Shown here: in pieces, positions 1 to 10,437 of the stretch
How the letters are laid out: every line of letters starts with the position of its first letter
How positions within the stretch are numbered: the first letter of the stretch is position 1
Origin: Paenibacillus sp. V4I3
GTDB taxonomy: Bacteria; Bacillota; Bacilli; Paenibacillales; NBRC-103111
Direction of reading: 5' to 3'
NCBI RefSeq assembly: GCF_030817215.1
Contig: NZ_JAUSZA010000001.1
Location: 4,252,501-4,316,500 of the forward strand
Length of the DNA: 64,000 nt
The notes under the pieces: generated by a model
What the model was told of the DNA's origin: nothing
The model's input: only the letters and a program-made list of their open reading frames with translations
The model's database searches: none
Position numbers and translations under genes: made by a program

Positions 1-1
1 C

Positions 2-670
2 AATGACATTTCCGAAGAGGGAGTTCGGGTCGTCGAAGAGATCGTAGAGGCAGGTGGGAACGCCTTGTTTGTCCACGCAGATATTCGCGCCGAAAACAGC
101 GTAATTGCATTGATGGAAGCTGCCAAAACATATTTCGGCGCCCTGCATATTCTCGTTAACAACGCCGGGGTTACTTGTAGTGCGAACGTCGTGACAGCTG
201 ACGAAGCAGCTTGGGATCACGTGATGAATTTGAATTTGAAAAGCGCTTGGTACTGCTGCAAGCACGCCATTCCGTTCATGATGGAACAGGGTGGTGGCAG
301 CATAGTCAACATCGGCTCGACTCATGTTATCCGTACGCAGCGAAATCATTTCCCTTATCACTCTTCCAAGGCAGGCATGCTTGCGATGGCGCAAGGGATA
401 TGTGTCGATTTCGGAGGTCAGGGAATCCGTGCAAATACCATTAGCCCGGGGTTTATTGAAACCCCGCTTGCCGAGACCTACATGCAGTCCTATCCAAACC
501 GGGAACAGAAACGCAATGCCATGCTGGCAACACACCCTGTCGGGCGATTCGGTAAGCCGGAAGACGTGGCGAATGCGGCCGTTTTTCTTGCATCTGATGA
601 AGCCGGATTCATTGCTGGAGCAAATCTCGTTGTGGACGGAGGCAGGTCTGTTCTGCAGGTCTTCGATTAA
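2..670 (+). CDS. SDR family NAD(P)-dependent oxidoreductase (5' end outside window)
   Basis: The frame is open from the first bases of the window, so the true start lies upstream. 222 residues are visible out of the roughly 250 usual for classical short-chain dehydrogenases, and the missing part holds the TGxxxGIG cofactor motif. Visible motifs are LVNNAG (structural), NLNLK (active-site Asn), NIGS (catalytic Ser), YHSSK (catalytic Tyr and Lys) and SPGFIETPL. Family knowledge: such enzymes oxidise sugars or polyols with NAD(P). Its place directly before a GH29 gene suggests oxidation of a released monosaccharide such as L-fucose or L-galactose. That is inference, since substrate cannot be read from the sequence. 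A TTG at 65 is not the start, because homologous sequence continues upstream of it. Confidence 0.85.
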   Translation, partial: NDISEEGVRVVEEIVEAGGNALFVHADIRAENSVIALMEAAKTYFGALHILVNNAGVTCSANVVTADEAAWDHVMNLNLKSAWYCCKHAIPFMMEQGGGSIVNIGSTHVIRTQRNHFPYHSSKAGMLAMAQGICVDFGGQGIRANTISPGFIETPLAETYMQSYPNREQKRNAMLATHPVGRFGKPEDVANAAVFLASDEAGFIAGANLVVDGGRSVLQVFD

Positions 671-706
671 AGATCGAACGGTTAATCATAACAAGGGAGA
701 GAGACT

Positions 707-2011
707 ATGACATTCGAAGTTGAGAAAACCGCAGGCGACAGTGAATGGTTTACACATGACCGATTCGGCATGTTTATCCATTGGGGACTATATTCACTTG
801 CAGCGAGGCATGAATGGCTGCAATCCCGGGAAAAATTGAGCGGGGAACAGTACAGGCAAAAATATTTCAAACGATTCGATCCGGATTTGTACGATCCCGA
901 TCTTTGGGCACAACTCGCCTCCGACGCAGGCATGAAGTACTTCGTGGTGACGACGAAGCACCATGAGGGTTTTTGCTTATGGGACAGCAAGCTTACCGAT
1001 TATAAAGCGACGAATTCTCCGGCTGGGCGAGATGTGCTAAGACCTATGGTAGATGCGTTTCGTAAACGCGATATGAAGGTTGGTTTATATTATTCCCTGC
1101 TAGATTGGCATCATCCCCATTATTCGGTCGATCCTAAACATCCGCTTCGCTTTGATCCCAATCATATTGCCGGGAATACACAATTAGACTTCACCAACTA
1201 CCGGAACTATTTGTATGGACAAACGAAGGAATTGCTGACGGATTTCGGTCAAGTAGATCTGTTATTTTATGATTTTTCGTTCCCGGAAGAAAATGGTTTG
1301 GCGGGCAAAGGCAAGGAAGATTGGGGCAGTGAAGAGCTAGTCAAAATGATCCGCACCTTACAGCCGAACATTTTATTGAACGACCGCTTGCAGGTGGGTG
1401 GCGATATCACAACCCCTGAACAGTATATGCCGACCAAATGGGTCCAGGTAAACGGAAAGCGCGTCGTATGGGAAACTTGCCATACCTTCAGTGGTTCATG
1501 GGGCTATCACCGGGAAGAAGAGTCATGGAAAAGCGTCGAATTGCTGATCAAAATGATGATTGATACCGTGAGTAAGGGTGGCAATCTATTATTGAATGTC
1601 GGCCCAACCGGACGCGGTGAATTCGACGAGCGTGCCGTAGACCGATTGAAGGGAATGGGGGAATGGATGAAGCGGCACAACCGCTCCATCTACGGATGCA
1701 CACAAGCTCCGGATACATTCGTTTGCCCCGATGATTGTCGGTTAACTTACAATCCGCAGTTGAATCGCATTTACGTGCATGTGTACAGCTGGCCTTTCAA
1801 AAATATCCATCTTCACGGATTCGCCGGAAAAGTGGAGTATGCCCAATTCCTAAACGACGCATCGGAAATCAGATTTAAAGAAGGCTATGTGCCAAGCGGT
1901 ATTGAAAACGGAGCTTTCAAGGAAGGGCGAGATGACCATACAGTGACTTTATCGCTTCCAGTCAAGAAACCAAATGTTACGGTGCCGGTCATTGAACTGT
2001 TTTTAAAATAA
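707..2011 (+). CDS. GH29 alpha-L-fucosidase-like glycoside hydrolase
   Basis: 434 residues, ATG preceded by AAGGGAGAG. The N-terminal half carries the GH29 hallmark series WFTHDRFGMFIHWGLYS, then YFVVTTKHHEGFCLWDS, VGLYYSLLDWH and a DLLFYDFSF strand whose Asp189 sits where GH29 enzymes keep the catalytic nucleophile. The usual W/G after that Asp is absent, so substrate preference may differ from standard fucosidases. GNLLLNVGPTGRGEF marks the end of the barrel, and a short beta domain follows. There is no signal peptide, so it acts in the cytoplasm on imported oligosaccharides. It follows the SDR gene by 36 bp and precedes an unknown GH-like gene by 31 bp, in an apparent operon. Known family activity is exo-release of L-fucose (some members release other L-sugars); activity here is inferred. 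Confidence 0.85.
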   Translation: MTFEVEKTAGDSEWFTHDRFGMFIHWGLYSLAARHEWLQSREKLSGEQYRQKYFKRFDPDLYDPDLWAQLASDAGMKYFVVTTKHHEGFCLWDSKLTDYKATNSPAGRDVLRPMVDAFRKRDMKVGLYYSLLDWHHPHYSVDPKHPLRFDPNHIAGNTQLDFTNYRNYLYGQTKELLTDFGQVDLLFYDFSFPEENGLAGKGKEDWGSEELVKMIRTLQPNILLNDRLQVGGDITTPEQYMPTKWVQVNGKRVVWETCHTFSGSWGYHREEESWKSVELLIKMMIDTVSKGGNLLLNVGPTGRGEFDERAVDRLKGMGEWMKRHNRSIYGCTQAPDTFVCPDDCRLTYNPQLNRIYVHVYSWPFKNIHLHGFAGKVEYAQFLNDASEIRFKEGYVPSGIENGAFKEGRDDHTVTLSLPVKKPNVTVPVIELFLK

Positions 2012-2042
2012 AGCAAAATAGAATGGAGGTTGGGTAATAACG

Positions 2043-4754
2043 ATGAAAGCCGTCACTCTTGGATACGCACCCAATCCTGCCCCGCGGGTGGAAAATGGCA
2101 TCCGGCTGTTGAAACAAGCGCTGCTGGACTGCGGATATGATGTGAAAGTTGAAGAAGTGTCCTGGACGTGGGACAGCTATCGATCCGCACATGAAAGAAA
2201 AATCTTTGTGGGAAACCGCAATGAATCTGACTTGCTTCGGCAGTTGGAAGAACGTGACGTACTCTTGTATCACACGGAAGCTCCTGAGGGAGAAGGGTTT
2301 TATATCGCCGCTTGCCCGGGCAATCTGATGACGGTTTCTGGGGGCAGCGATTCCGGAATATTATACGGCTGTATGGAGCTTGCGCAGCGAGTTCGCGCTG
2401 CAGGGCTTCTGCCCGAAGATATCGCCTACGGTGACGCTCCACGATTCGCGCTTAGGGGGCCGGCGATTGGACTGCAGAAAACAACCGTCGAACCGCCTCG
2501 TCAAACGTATGAATATCCGATTACCCCCACACGCTTTCCCTGGTTTTATGACCGGGCATTGTGGCGGGAATTTCTCGATATGCTGCTGGAGCAGCGGTGC
2601 AACATCGTCTATTTGTGGGCTGGACATCCCTTCTCCTCGCTAGTGAGATTGGATGATTACCCGGAGGCACTTGAAGTTACAGAAGAAGAGTTTTCGCAGA
2701 ACGTTGAAACGTTTCGTTGGGTGGCGCAGGAAGCGGACCGACGAGGCATATGGCTCGTATTGAAGTTTTACAACATTCATATTCCGCTGCCTTTTGCGGA
2801 GAAGCATGGATTGAAGCTGCATCAACCGAAGCCGCTGCCTTTAACAAGCGATTACTATAAGAAATCGATCGCCTCTTTCGTTCGATCATTCCCTAACGTG
2901 GGTATGATGGTCTGCCTCGGGGAAGCGCTGCAGGGGCAGATATACGGAGTGGAATGGTTTAACGAAACGATTCTCGCAGGCTTGTTGGAAGGGCTTAAGG
3001 ATTCAAATGTGAAGGAAAAGCCGCCGATTATTCTACGATCACACGCGATAGAGCCACAAAAAGTCATTGAGGCGGCGCTGCCTCTGTATCCGAATCTGTA
3101 TACGGAAGCTAAATATAACGGTGAATCATTGACAACGTATACGCCTCGGGGCAAATGGCAGGACATTCACAACCGTCTCGGTTCGCTGAAGACGATTCAT
3201 ATCGTCAATGTACATATACTTGCTAACCTGGAGCCTTTCCGTTACGGGGCGCCTTCGTTTATCCAAAAATGTATGCAGGCGGCGAAATATCGGCTGAAAG
3301 CGAACGGACTGCATCTGTATCCGTTGTTTTTCTGGGATTGGCCGTTTTCGCCGGATTTGGCGGAGCCAAGGCTGAAACAATTGGACCGCGATTGGATTTG
3401 GTTCGCAGCCTGGTTCCGTTACGCTTGGAACCCGGATCGCGATCCAGCAGCCGAACGGCATTACTGGATCGAAGTGCTTGGACACAGATACGGCAGCCCG
3501 GAAGCAGGCGAAGCGATACTGGACGCATACGAAGCGTCCGGAGAATGTGCGCCCAAGTTGCTGCGGCGGTTCGGTATTACCGAAGGCAACCGTCAAACGA
3601 TGAGCCTGGGGATGACCATGAGTCAATTGACGAATCCGGAACGGCACATGCCGTGGCCAGATTTATGGGAATCCCAGTCGCCTCAGGGTGAAAGGCTGGA
3701 GGAGTATGTGATCCGGGAGCTGAAAGGCGAACCGCACGTCGGAGAGACGCCGCCGGACATTATTGCTGATGTCAGTCGGCATGCGGAAGATGCGGTGCAA
3801 GCGATTGAAAGAGCGCGCAAGTTGGTGAAACGAAACTGGGATGAATTTGATCGCTTGTTCGATGACATGCATGCGATTCATCATATGGTGCAGGTGTATG
3901 TGCATAAAGTCCGGGCGTCGCTGCTAATTTTGATCTACAAGCATTCGGTCTGTGGAGAGTATTTCAAGCAATTGGAGTTCTTGGAAGAAGCCGCTGTACA
4001 GCTTGAGATCGGCCTGAATAGCTACCGAAAGCTAACGCTTTTGACGGAAAAGACGTATTTATTCGCCAACAGTATGCAGACGCCGCAGCGGAAAGTGCCG
4101 ATTCGTAATGGTCTTGAATTCAAGCACTGGACGGAGTGTCTGCCAGTCTATGAGTTAGAATTGGAACGCTTCCAATTCCATCTCGATGAATTAAAGACGG
4201 GCACCCTGCCTGAGGCACTGAAAAACATGAAAGAACCGATTGTTCCGTACCAGGAAGTGCCATTCACCTTGCTGTCTGAAAACGCGGAAACATACCGCGT
4301 TGAGAAGGAAGCGCAAGTGTTTGTGGATGGGGATATTCACATTGTCGGTTGTGCGGAAGAACTGGATGGTTTGACGGGAATCCGATTCAGCCAAATGGAA
4401 GCAGGTTTGAGCGGAGTGACGATCGATATCGAATTGCAGCAGCCATCCAAGGTGTTGATCGGATATTTCAATTCGAAGGATGAGCAGTGGCTTCAAGTCC
4501 CGAGCTTGGAGGAAAACACACACGCGGACGACTTAGGCGGGTATGCGCCGGTATTGCAAAAAGGATTGCGTTTGTACGCGTATCCATCTGTAAATATCCA
4601 TACGTTTCGATACGAAGCAGGACGGCATTCGCTAGATTTCGGCATGGGAGCTTACTTGATTTTGGGCGTCGTACCTGCTGATCTAGAAATTCGGCCAAGG
4701 AATGTCGAGCACAAAAACGATGGCATCAACACATTGGATTGGCTGTACGAGTAA
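2043..4754 (+). CDS. Uncharacterised 903-aa glycoside hydrolase-like protein (hexosaminidase/alpha-glucuronidase-like N-terminal domain)
   Basis: No exact family is recognised. Residues about 1-120 look like the small alpha/beta domain found before the barrel of GH20/GH67/GH84 enzymes, ending in a stretch with [11 protein letters not shown] and [13 protein letters not shown] probable TIM barrel follows, with [39 protein letters not shown] and [10 protein letters not shown]. Then comes a helical region (about 480-720) and a beta-rich C-terminus. The candidate acidic residue is Glu in CLGEALQG. There is no signal peptide. It lies between GH29 and GH95 genes in one operon, so a role on the same oligosaccharide is likely. 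The start at 2043 is supported by GGAGG 12 bp upstream. It could be an alpha-uronidase-like or hexosaminidase-like exo-enzyme; I cannot choose between these. Confidence 0.6.
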   Translation: MKAVTLGYAPNPAPRVENGIRLLKQALLDCGYDVKVEEVSWTWDSYRSAHERKIFVGNRNESDLLRQLEERDVLLYHTEAPEGEGFYIAACPGNLMTVSGGSDSGILYGCMELAQRVRAAGLLPEDIAYGDAPRFALRGPAIGLQKTTVEPPRQTYEYPITPTRFPWFYDRALWREFLDMLLEQRCNIVYLWAGHPFSSLVRLDDYPEALEVTEEEFSQNVETFRWVAQEADRRGIWLVLKFYNIHIPLPFAEKHGLKLHQPKPLPLTSDYYKKSIASFVRSFPNVGMMVCLGEALQGQIYGVEWFNETILAGLLEGLKDSNVKEKPPIILRSHAIEPQKVIEAALPLYPNLYTEAKYNGESLTTYTPRGKWQDIHNRLGSLKTIHIVNVHILANLEPFRYGAPSFIQKCMQAAKYRLKANGLHLYPLFFWDWPFSPDLAEPRLKQLDRDWIWFAAWFRYAWNPDRDPAAERHYWIEVLGHRYGSPEAGEAILDAYEASGECAPKLLRRFGITEGNRQTMSLGMTMSQLTNPERHMPWPDLWESQSPQGERLEEYVIRELKGEPHVGETPPDIIADVSRHAEDAVQAIERARKLVKRNWDEFDRLFDDMHAIHHMVQVYVHKVRASLLILIYKHSVCGEYFKQLEFLEEAAVQLEIGLNSYRKLTLLTEKTYLFANSMQTPQRKVPIRNGLEFKHWTECLPVYELELERFQFHLDELKTGTLPEALKNMKEPIVPYQEVPFTLLSENAETYRVEKEAQVFVDGDIHIVGCAEELDGLTGIRFSQMEAGLSGVTIDIELQQPSKVLIGYFNSKDEQWLQVPSLEENTHADDLGGYAPVLQKGLRLYAYPSVNIHTFRYEAGRHSLDFGMGAYLILGVVPADLEIRPRNVEHKNDGINTLDWLYE

Positions 4755-4780
4755 GCAAGCGACAGATTAGGAGAGAGTCT

Positions 4781-7156
4781 ATGTCTGATAAGAGATCCAC
4801 ACTCTGGTATGCCCAGCCGGCCAAGGATTGGTTCGAAGCGCTTCCTATCGGCAATGGCCGATTTGGCGGGATGGTGTATGGCGGCACGAACCGGGAACAC
4901 ATTCAATTGAACGAGGACACGCTTTGGTCGGGGGAACCCCGGGAGACGGTCCGCTATGATGCAGAGCGGCATTTGGATCCTGTTCGTGAATTGATATTTT
5001 CGAAGAAGTACGCAGAAGCGGAACAGATGATCGAACAGTACATGGAAGGGCCGGATATTGAGTCCTACATGCCGCTCGGGGATTTGGAACTTATCTACGA
5101 CGAAGATGGCGAAATATCGGATTATCACAGGGAATTGGATTTGGATGATGGGGTTGTACGGGTGCGTTACTGTCAAAATGGCGCTATGTTCACCCGTGAA
5201 GTGTTCGTATCTGCCGTTGATCAAGTGATGGCGATACGTTTGCACAGCGAGAAAAAAACCAGTTTTACCGCCGTGCTTCACAGCCCGCTGCAGTTTTCCG
5301 TACGCAAAACTTCTGTAGATCGGGTGACGCTCTCCGGCCGCTGCCCATATCACGTTTTGCCTAACACGGTCAAATCATCCGATCCCATCCTCTATGCCGA
5401 GGGAAAAGGAATCGGCTTCGAAATCCACCTTCAAGCAGCAGCGGAGAGCGGAAGGGTGGAAGTCAGCGGCGGGCGGATTCGCTTCAGCGGGAAAGGATCG
5501 GTTACTCTGCTGCTGGCCGCCGCTACCAGCTACAACGGCTTCGAGAAAGATCCGGTCGTACTGGGCAAAGATCCTTCAGACTTGTGTGTTGCATGGCTTA
5601 CGAATGCTGTACGGTTGGGGTACGATCGTCTGAAAGAGCAGCATATGAGCGAGTACGCCGCACTATTCGACAGAGTTTCTATCGACATTGGTGACGGAGG
5701 GGAAGACAAAAACATTCTACCTACGGATGTCCGCATCCAAGCGGTTAAAAACGGGAATGACGATCCTGGTCTCGCTGCACTGTTCTTTCAGTTCGGGAGA
5801 TATTTGCTTATATCCAGCTCCCGTCCCGGTACACAACCGGCGAATCTGCAAGGCATTTGGAACGATAAGAACCAACCACCGTGGTGCAGCAGCTGGACAA
5901 CAAACATTAATATTGAAATGAACTATTGGCCGGCGGAAGTAGGCAATCTTGCAGAATGCCACCGCCCGCTGTTTGATCTGATTGAAGACTTACGGATTAC
6001 AGGCCGGAAAGTGGCCAGTATCCATTACCGCAGCAGGGGATGGACCGCTCATCACAACATTGATTTGTGGCGTACCGCGACACCGGTGAGCGGATCGCCC
6101 AGTTGGGCATTTTGGCCGATGGCCGGCGCTTGGTTATGCCAACACTTGTGGGAGCATTACGCTTTCAGCCAGGATGAACAATTTCTCAAACAAGCGTATC
6201 CGGCAATGAAAGAAGCCGCGCTGTTTTGTCTGGATTGGCTTATCGAGGACCCAGATGGCTATTTGGTCACCTGTCCGTCCACTTCCCCAGAAAATTTCTT
6301 CATTACCCCGGACGGGCAGCGAAGCAGCGTAACAAAAGGAACGACAATGGATTTGGCGCTTATCAAAGGCTTGTTTGCCCACTGCATGGAAGCCAGCCGC
6401 ATTCTAAACCTAGATAACACGTTTAGGGGACAACTGGAAAAGGCATTGAGCCGAATGCCCCCCTTCCGAATCGGTAAATACGGGCAGCTGCAGGAATGGG
6501 ACGAAGACTTCGAAGAGTTGGAACCGGGCCACCGACATATTGGGCATTTGGTCGTTCTTCATCCACTGGATCAAGTAACACGTCATGGACAGCCCGAACT
6601 ATTCGACGCCTGCAAGAAAACACTCGAACGCCGTCTTGACCATGGCGGAGCGCACACGGGCTGGAGCTGCGCTTGGACAGTCAACTTTTGGGCGCGGTTG
6701 GGTGAACCGATAGAAGCACGCCGATTCTTAAACGACTTGCTGGCTGGTTTACACCCGAATATGATGAATGCTCACCGGCATCCGAAGGTGAAGATGAGTA
6801 TTTTCCAAATTGATGGTAACTTTGCCGGCATGTCAGGCATTGCGGAAATGCTGCTGCAAAGCCATGCAGGAATGATCCAGCTCCTGCCGGCCTTACCGCC
6901 CCAGTGGAGGCGCGGTAGCGTGAAGGGATTGAGAGCCCGAGGTGGGTTTGAAATCGACATGGACTGGGAGGATGGAAAACTATCACGCGCCTGCATCAAG
7001 TCGATTGCCGGCAAAAAGTGCCGGCTATGGACCGCTCAGCCGGTTCAAGTCCTTCTGAATGGACAAATCTACCGTTCGTCTAATGACAAGTCGGTGTTTG
7101 AAACGGGCAAGGGATTCTGTTACGAAATCGTTCCCGTATTGGAGGCTAAAAGATGA
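4781..7156 (+). CDS. GH95 alpha-L-fucosidase / alpha-L-galactosidase family enzyme (copy 1)
   Basis: 791 residues from the ATG at 4781, which has AGGAGAG just upstream; an earlier in-frame codon at 4739 would overlap the previous gene without a ribosome site. GH95 features run in order: [20 protein letters not shown] at the N-terminus, [41 protein letters not shown] and FQIDGNF, which surround the active site of characterised members. The barrel is (alpha/alpha)6 with flanking beta domains. There is no signal peptide. Known GH95 activities are alpha-1,2-L-fucosidase and alpha-L-galactosidase. The canonical HHNTD is HHNID here, while the second GH95 in this window keeps HHNTD, so the two may have different substrates. 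The stop overlaps the next start by 4 bp (ATGA), indicating translational coupling. Confidence 0.9.
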   Translation: MSDKRSTLWYAQPAKDWFEALPIGNGRFGGMVYGGTNREHIQLNEDTLWSGEPRETVRYDAERHLDPVRELIFSKKYAEAEQMIEQYMEGPDIESYMPLGDLELIYDEDGEISDYHRELDLDDGVVRVRYCQNGAMFTREVFVSAVDQVMAIRLHSEKKTSFTAVLHSPLQFSVRKTSVDRVTLSGRCPYHVLPNTVKSSDPILYAEGKGIGFEIHLQAAAESGRVEVSGGRIRFSGKGSVTLLLAAATSYNGFEKDPVVLGKDPSDLCVAWLTNAVRLGYDRLKEQHMSEYAALFDRVSIDIGDGGEDKNILPTDVRIQAVKNGNDDPGLAALFFQFGRYLLISSSRPGTQPANLQGIWNDKNQPPWCSSWTTNINIEMNYWPAEVGNLAECHRPLFDLIEDLRITGRKVASIHYRSRGWTAHHNIDLWRTATPVSGSPSWAFWPMAGAWLCQHLWEHYAFSQDEQFLKQAYPAMKEAALFCLDWLIEDPDGYLVTCPSTSPENFFITPDGQRSSVTKGTTMDLALIKGLFAHCMEASRILNLDNTFRGQLEKALSRMPPFRIGKYGQLQEWDEDFEELEPGHRHIGHLVVLHPLDQVTRHGQPELFDACKKTLERRLDHGGAHTGWSCAWTVNFWARLGEPIEARRFLNDLLAGLHPNMMNAHRHPKVKMSIFQIDGNFAGMSGIAEMLLQSHAGMIQLLPALPPQWRRGSVKGLRARGGFEIDMDWEDGKLSRACIKSIAGKKCRLWTAQPVQVLLNGQIYRSSNDKSVFETGKGFCYEIVPVLEAKR

Positions 7157-8136
7157 AATACGTCAATACCGTTAAGGAATTCATTTTTGAGGACGACAGA
7201 CCCTTCCTGAGTTGTCACGCATCCACGTTGGAACTGCTGCCCGGGGGAGATGTGATTGCCGCATGGTTCGGCGGAACACGAGAGAAAGCCGGGGATGTTG
7301 CGATTTGGGTATCACACAGGGGAGATGGGGGATGGACGCCACCCGTGAAAGTGGCGGATCAAGAGGATGTTCCCCATTGGAATCCCGTCCTTTTCCGAAA
7401 CAATGAGGGCGTTCTTTTTCTATATTATAAAGTCGGAACTAGTATTGCCGAATGGGAAACAATGGTTATTCGCTCTACGGATAACGGATACATGTGGTCG
7501 CCTCCGATTCCTTTGGTTGAGGGGGATAAGGGAGGAAGGGGACCCGTCAAAAACAAGCCGATTGTGCTGCACGACGGAACGATTGCGGCCCCTGCTTCAT
7601 TGGAACCAGCTTGGGATGTATTCGTTGACCTCTCGGCCGACGGAGGCGAGACCTGGAATCGCAGTGAGACCGTCCCATTAGACCGCAGCAGAATGATAGG
7701 CTCAGGCATTATTCAGCCGACCTTATGGGAATCTAGCCCTGGATACGTGCATATGTTCACTCGAAGCATCGAAGGGGCTATATACCGCAGCGACTCGGTG
7801 GACGGGGGAAGAACTTGGTGTCCGGCATATCCCACCGAATTGCCCAACAACAACAGTGGAATCGATTTGGTGAAGCTGGATAACGGAACAATCGCGCTGA
7901 TTTACAATCCAACACGTCCGGAAACCGGGAAGAAGAAAGGACCGAGAACACCGCTCGTCATCCGGCTTTCACAGGACAACGGCCTTACTTGGGAAAATGA
8001 ATTCCTGTTGGATGAAGGAGAAAAGCAGTATTCCTATCCCGCTATTGTTGCAAGCGGCCTTAACCTATATGTGACCTATACCTGGAAGCGTGAACGCATT
8101 GCCTTCTGGAAAATCACACTTGCCGATTTAGCATGA
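7153..8136 (+). CDS. BNR-repeat beta-propeller protein (sialidase-fold, exo-enzyme or lyase)
   Basis: 327 residues with four Asp-box-type turns: [24 protein letters not shown] and SQDNGLTW. These mark a beta-propeller of the BNR_2 type. The N-terminus ([20 protein letters not shown]) is typical of this group, but the FRIP motif of true sialidases is absent, so a sialidase label would be over-reading. Family knowledge: BNR_2-like propellers include hydrolases and L-rhamnose-alpha-1,4-D-glucuronate lyases of family PL42, which would fit this cluster; this is inference. [20 protein letters not shown] is nearly repeated in the second BNR gene at 10438. No signal peptide. Coupled to the upstream GH95 gene. 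Confidence 0.75.
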   Translation: MKYVNTVKEFIFEDDRPFLSCHASTLELLPGGDVIAAWFGGTREKAGDVAIWVSHRGDGGWTPPVKVADQEDVPHWNPVLFRNNEGVLFLYYKVGTSIAEWETMVIRSTDNGYMWSPPIPLVEGDKGGRGPVKNKPIVLHDGTIAAPASLEPAWDVFVDLSADGGETWNRSETVPLDRSRMIGSGIIQPTLWESSPGYVHMFTRSIEGAIYRSDSVDGGRTWCPAYPTELPNNNSGIDLVKLDNGTIALIYNPTRPETGKKKGPRTPLVIRLSQDNGLTWENEFLLDEGEKQYSYPAIVASGLNLYVTYTWKRERIAFWKITLADLA

Positions 8137-8139
8137 ATG

Positions 8140-8194
8140 CCCTATAGATTGAGACGATAACCACCATCCATCCCTCAGATGACTTCGATATAAT
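8140..8194 (+). promoter_or_regulatory. Promoter with CCCTATA half-site and TATAAT -10 (family member G)
   Basis: CCCTATA at 8140-8146, a degenerate second half-site (ACCATCC, 8163-8169) about 22 bp on, and a perfect TATAAT at 8189-8194 about 25 bp after that. The geometry matches the better-conserved members at 13506 and 26213. It lies in the 110-bp gap before the 8247 gene. The second half-site is weak, so this is the least certain member. Confidence 0.45.
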
Positions 8195-8214
8195 AGACAT
8201 GGTAATATAATACA

Positions 8215-8232
8215 CCCATAAGTAGTTATGGG
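8215..8232 (+). other. Perfect 7-bp hairpin in the 5' leader of the 8247 gene
   Basis: CCCATAA, loop GTAG, TTATGGG. It lies just downstream of the predicted -10 and 2-3 bp before the ribosome site GGGAGG. There is no T-run, so it is not a terminator. It may protect the mRNA 5' end or affect ribosome access. Confidence 0.4.
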
Positions 8233-8246
8233 ATGGGAGGTCATCC

Positions 8247-10400
8247 ATGCCAGCTGGCAGCCGATTGGACGAAAAATTGCGCGCGGGAAAAAAAGCGCTT
8301 CGTACGCTCCCCGGTGCACTCTTGCTCGGTTCGACCGGAGCGCGGTTGTGGGCCGATTATTTGGATCCCGTACCTGGTTTTTCCGGACGGTTCGATTTTA
8401 TTCACAAAGTCAATATTCCTTTGTTGTTTAAGATAACGAACAATTTGGAAGAAAGCTTTGAGCCGTGCCAGACCGAATGGTTTCCGAGTCACTTGCTCAT
8501 GGCATATACAGGTAATCGTCTTTCATTGGTTGAACGCAAGTTCATCTCTTGGAACGACTGTGCAGTTTCCTGTCAGACTTGGACGAATCGAAGCAGCGAG
8601 GAGCTCGTATTACGATTGGAGACGTATGGTGATGCGTTCTCGGAATGCAAAGGGAATTATCTACATGGAATGTTTAACATCGAGCATTACAGCTTTGACA
8701 TCGCAGGAGTAGTTTCCGTCAGCGATCCCGCATTGTTCGAAGAATTTCGTTTGAAACCAGGAGAATCCAAAGATATTATCGTCTCAGCAGCATTTGGAAT
8801 TTCCGGTCAGGATCATACCGACTTGCTGAGGGAACGGGCTTCGGCGTATGCGGAAAGCGTTTACACAACCGATGAGGTCATAGAAAATCAGAGTAATGAG
8901 TATCAAATCTGGTTTGAAAAAACACCGACATTTACCAGCAGCGACCCTGTGTTAAACAAGACTTGGACCTATCGGTGGTTTCTGCTTCGGCACAATTTGG
9001 CCGATCCACAGTACGGTCACTTGTCCTATCCATTGTTTTACGAGGGAAGATCTCATAAAAAAAGTAAAAAGCCCTTCAGTAAAGGGGGGTGGGAGTTCAG
9101 CAAGCTGATTAATCTGTCCGTTCCTCTGCATATTATGGATGCCAGATGGTACCACGATCCGGTATATGGCGAAGGACCGCTGCGAAACATGAAGAATGCT
9201 CCAGGCGAAGACGGCATGTTCAGCTGCTTGACGGTAGATACCATCATGCATTCGTTTGCTAACTTCTCTTGCTGGGCCGCTTATCAGCTGTATCTCGTAC
9301 ATCGAAACATCGAAATGATATCCGACATACTGCCTGCCATGAAATTGAATGTTTCGGCATGGAACCGTGTAAACGGCAACGATCAGGACCATTTGATGAT
9401 CGAATACAAACATACAAGGACGGGAAAAGAATACCAGCCAAGTTATTGGTATTTCCATCAATTTCCTAAGAACCCGAAGGACAAGGAAACCTACACCCAT
9501 CTCAAGAGGGTGGATCGTGCGGTCTATCACTACTTGAACACGCTCGGCGTTGCTAAATTGTGCGAGGTTACGGGCGATCCGGAAGCGGAAGAATATAATC
9601 GACAAGCAGAGAATATCAAGCAGGACATTCTTGATAAAATGTGGAATGAAGATACAAAGTTCTTTTACGATCTTCATTATCAAACAGACGAGAAAGCGTT
9701 TGTCAAAAATATTGTCGGGTTTTATCCTGGTTGGGCAGAGATCCTTGATGAGCGTTTCAATGGGATGATCGAGCATCTGTTTAATGAGCAGGAATTTCAT
9801 ACGAAGTGTCCGTTCCCGTCCGTTTCCATCGATTGCCCAGCCTATTCGAAAGAAGGGGGCTGGATGGGCCATTTTGTCAAAGGAAGGAATGGCTGCGTCT
9901 GGGACGGTCCGACCTGGCCTTATACCAATTCGATTGCGCTCGACGCACTCGCAAAGGAGAGTAAACGGAGAAATCATCAATTCGATCGTCAGTTTGCCTA
10001 TTATCTGCGCGAATATTCATTTCTCCATTTTATGCAAAGGGATTTAAACCAGCCTGGTCTTGTTGAGCATTACAACAGTGCAACGGGTGAACCGTTAAGC
10101 GACGAACAAGAATACAATCACTCGTATTATATCGATCTGTTGATTTCACATGTGGCGGGATTGTCTATTGAAAAAGAGGGGATTATCTTAGATCCTCTGA
10201 ATACAGGATTGGATTATTTTTGCTTGGACCGCGTGAAGGTGGCAGGCACGGAAATACGGATTACTTACAGGAAACCAAGTGTGTCATCGGATCTTCTGAA
10301 TGTTGAGGAAGGCTACTGTTTATACGTAAATGGCAAACTTATTTTCTCAAACCATACGCTTTGTCGAACAGAGCTAACTTGGAAGGAACTGGCCTTATAG
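8247..10400 (+). CDS. (alpha/alpha)6-barrel glycoside hydrolase, MGH1/GH63-like
   Basis: 717 residues, ATG with GGGAGG 7 bp upstream. The first 220 residues are a beta-rich domain. From about residue 230 helices typical of an (alpha/alpha)6 barrel appear, with HIMDARWYHDP, GEDGMFSC, NGCVWDGPTWPYTNSIALDA and EHYNSATGEPL. The last two resemble the mannosylglycerate hydrolase-like/GH63 barrel, whose catalytic acids lie near such W-D-G-P-x-W motifs. No signal peptide. It opens a second transcription unit behind its own predicted promoter and is followed by a BNR gene and an AraC regulator. Exact activity is unknown; an alpha-linked exo- or disaccharide hydrolase is the best guess. Confidence 0.65.
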   Translation: MPAGSRLDEKLRAGKKALRTLPGALLLGSTGARLWADYLDPVPGFSGRFDFIHKVNIPLLFKITNNLEESFEPCQTEWFPSHLLMAYTGNRLSLVERKFISWNDCAVSCQTWTNRSSEELVLRLETYGDAFSECKGNYLHGMFNIEHYSFDIAGVVSVSDPALFEEFRLKPGESKDIIVSAAFGISGQDHTDLLRERASAYAESVYTTDEVIENQSNEYQIWFEKTPTFTSSDPVLNKTWTYRWFLLRHNLADPQYGHLSYPLFYEGRSHKKSKKPFSKGGWEFSKLINLSVPLHIMDARWYHDPVYGEGPLRNMKNAPGEDGMFSCLTVDTIMHSFANFSCWAAYQLYLVHRNIEMISDILPAMKLNVSAWNRVNGNDQDHLMIEYKHTRTGKEYQPSYWYFHQFPKNPKDKETYTHLKRVDRAVYHYLNTLGVAKLCEVTGDPEAEEYNRQAENIKQDILDKMWNEDTKFFYDLHYQTDEKAFVKNIVGFYPGWAEILDERFNGMIEHLFNEQEFHTKCPFPSVSIDCPAYSKEGGWMGHFVKGRNGCVWDGPTWPYTNSIALDALAKESKRRNHQFDRQFAYYLREYSFLHFMQRDLNQPGLVEHYNSATGEPLSDEQEYNHSYYIDLLISHVAGLSIEKEGIILDPLNTGLDYFCLDRVKVAGTEIRITYRKPSVSSDLLNVEEGYCLYVNGKLIFSNHTLCRTELTWKELAL

Positions 10401-10437
10401 TGAGATAGTGTACTAAGCGGACAAGGAGTGTGTTCTA

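Noticed and set aside
4652..5353. 233-codon minus-strand frame across the junction of two enzymes
   Set aside because: It overlaps two strongly supported genes and shows no family motif or ribosome site.
8952..9980. 342-codon open frame on the minus strand
   Set aside because: It lies fully inside the well-supported GH63-like gene, has no recognisable motif and mirrors its codons.
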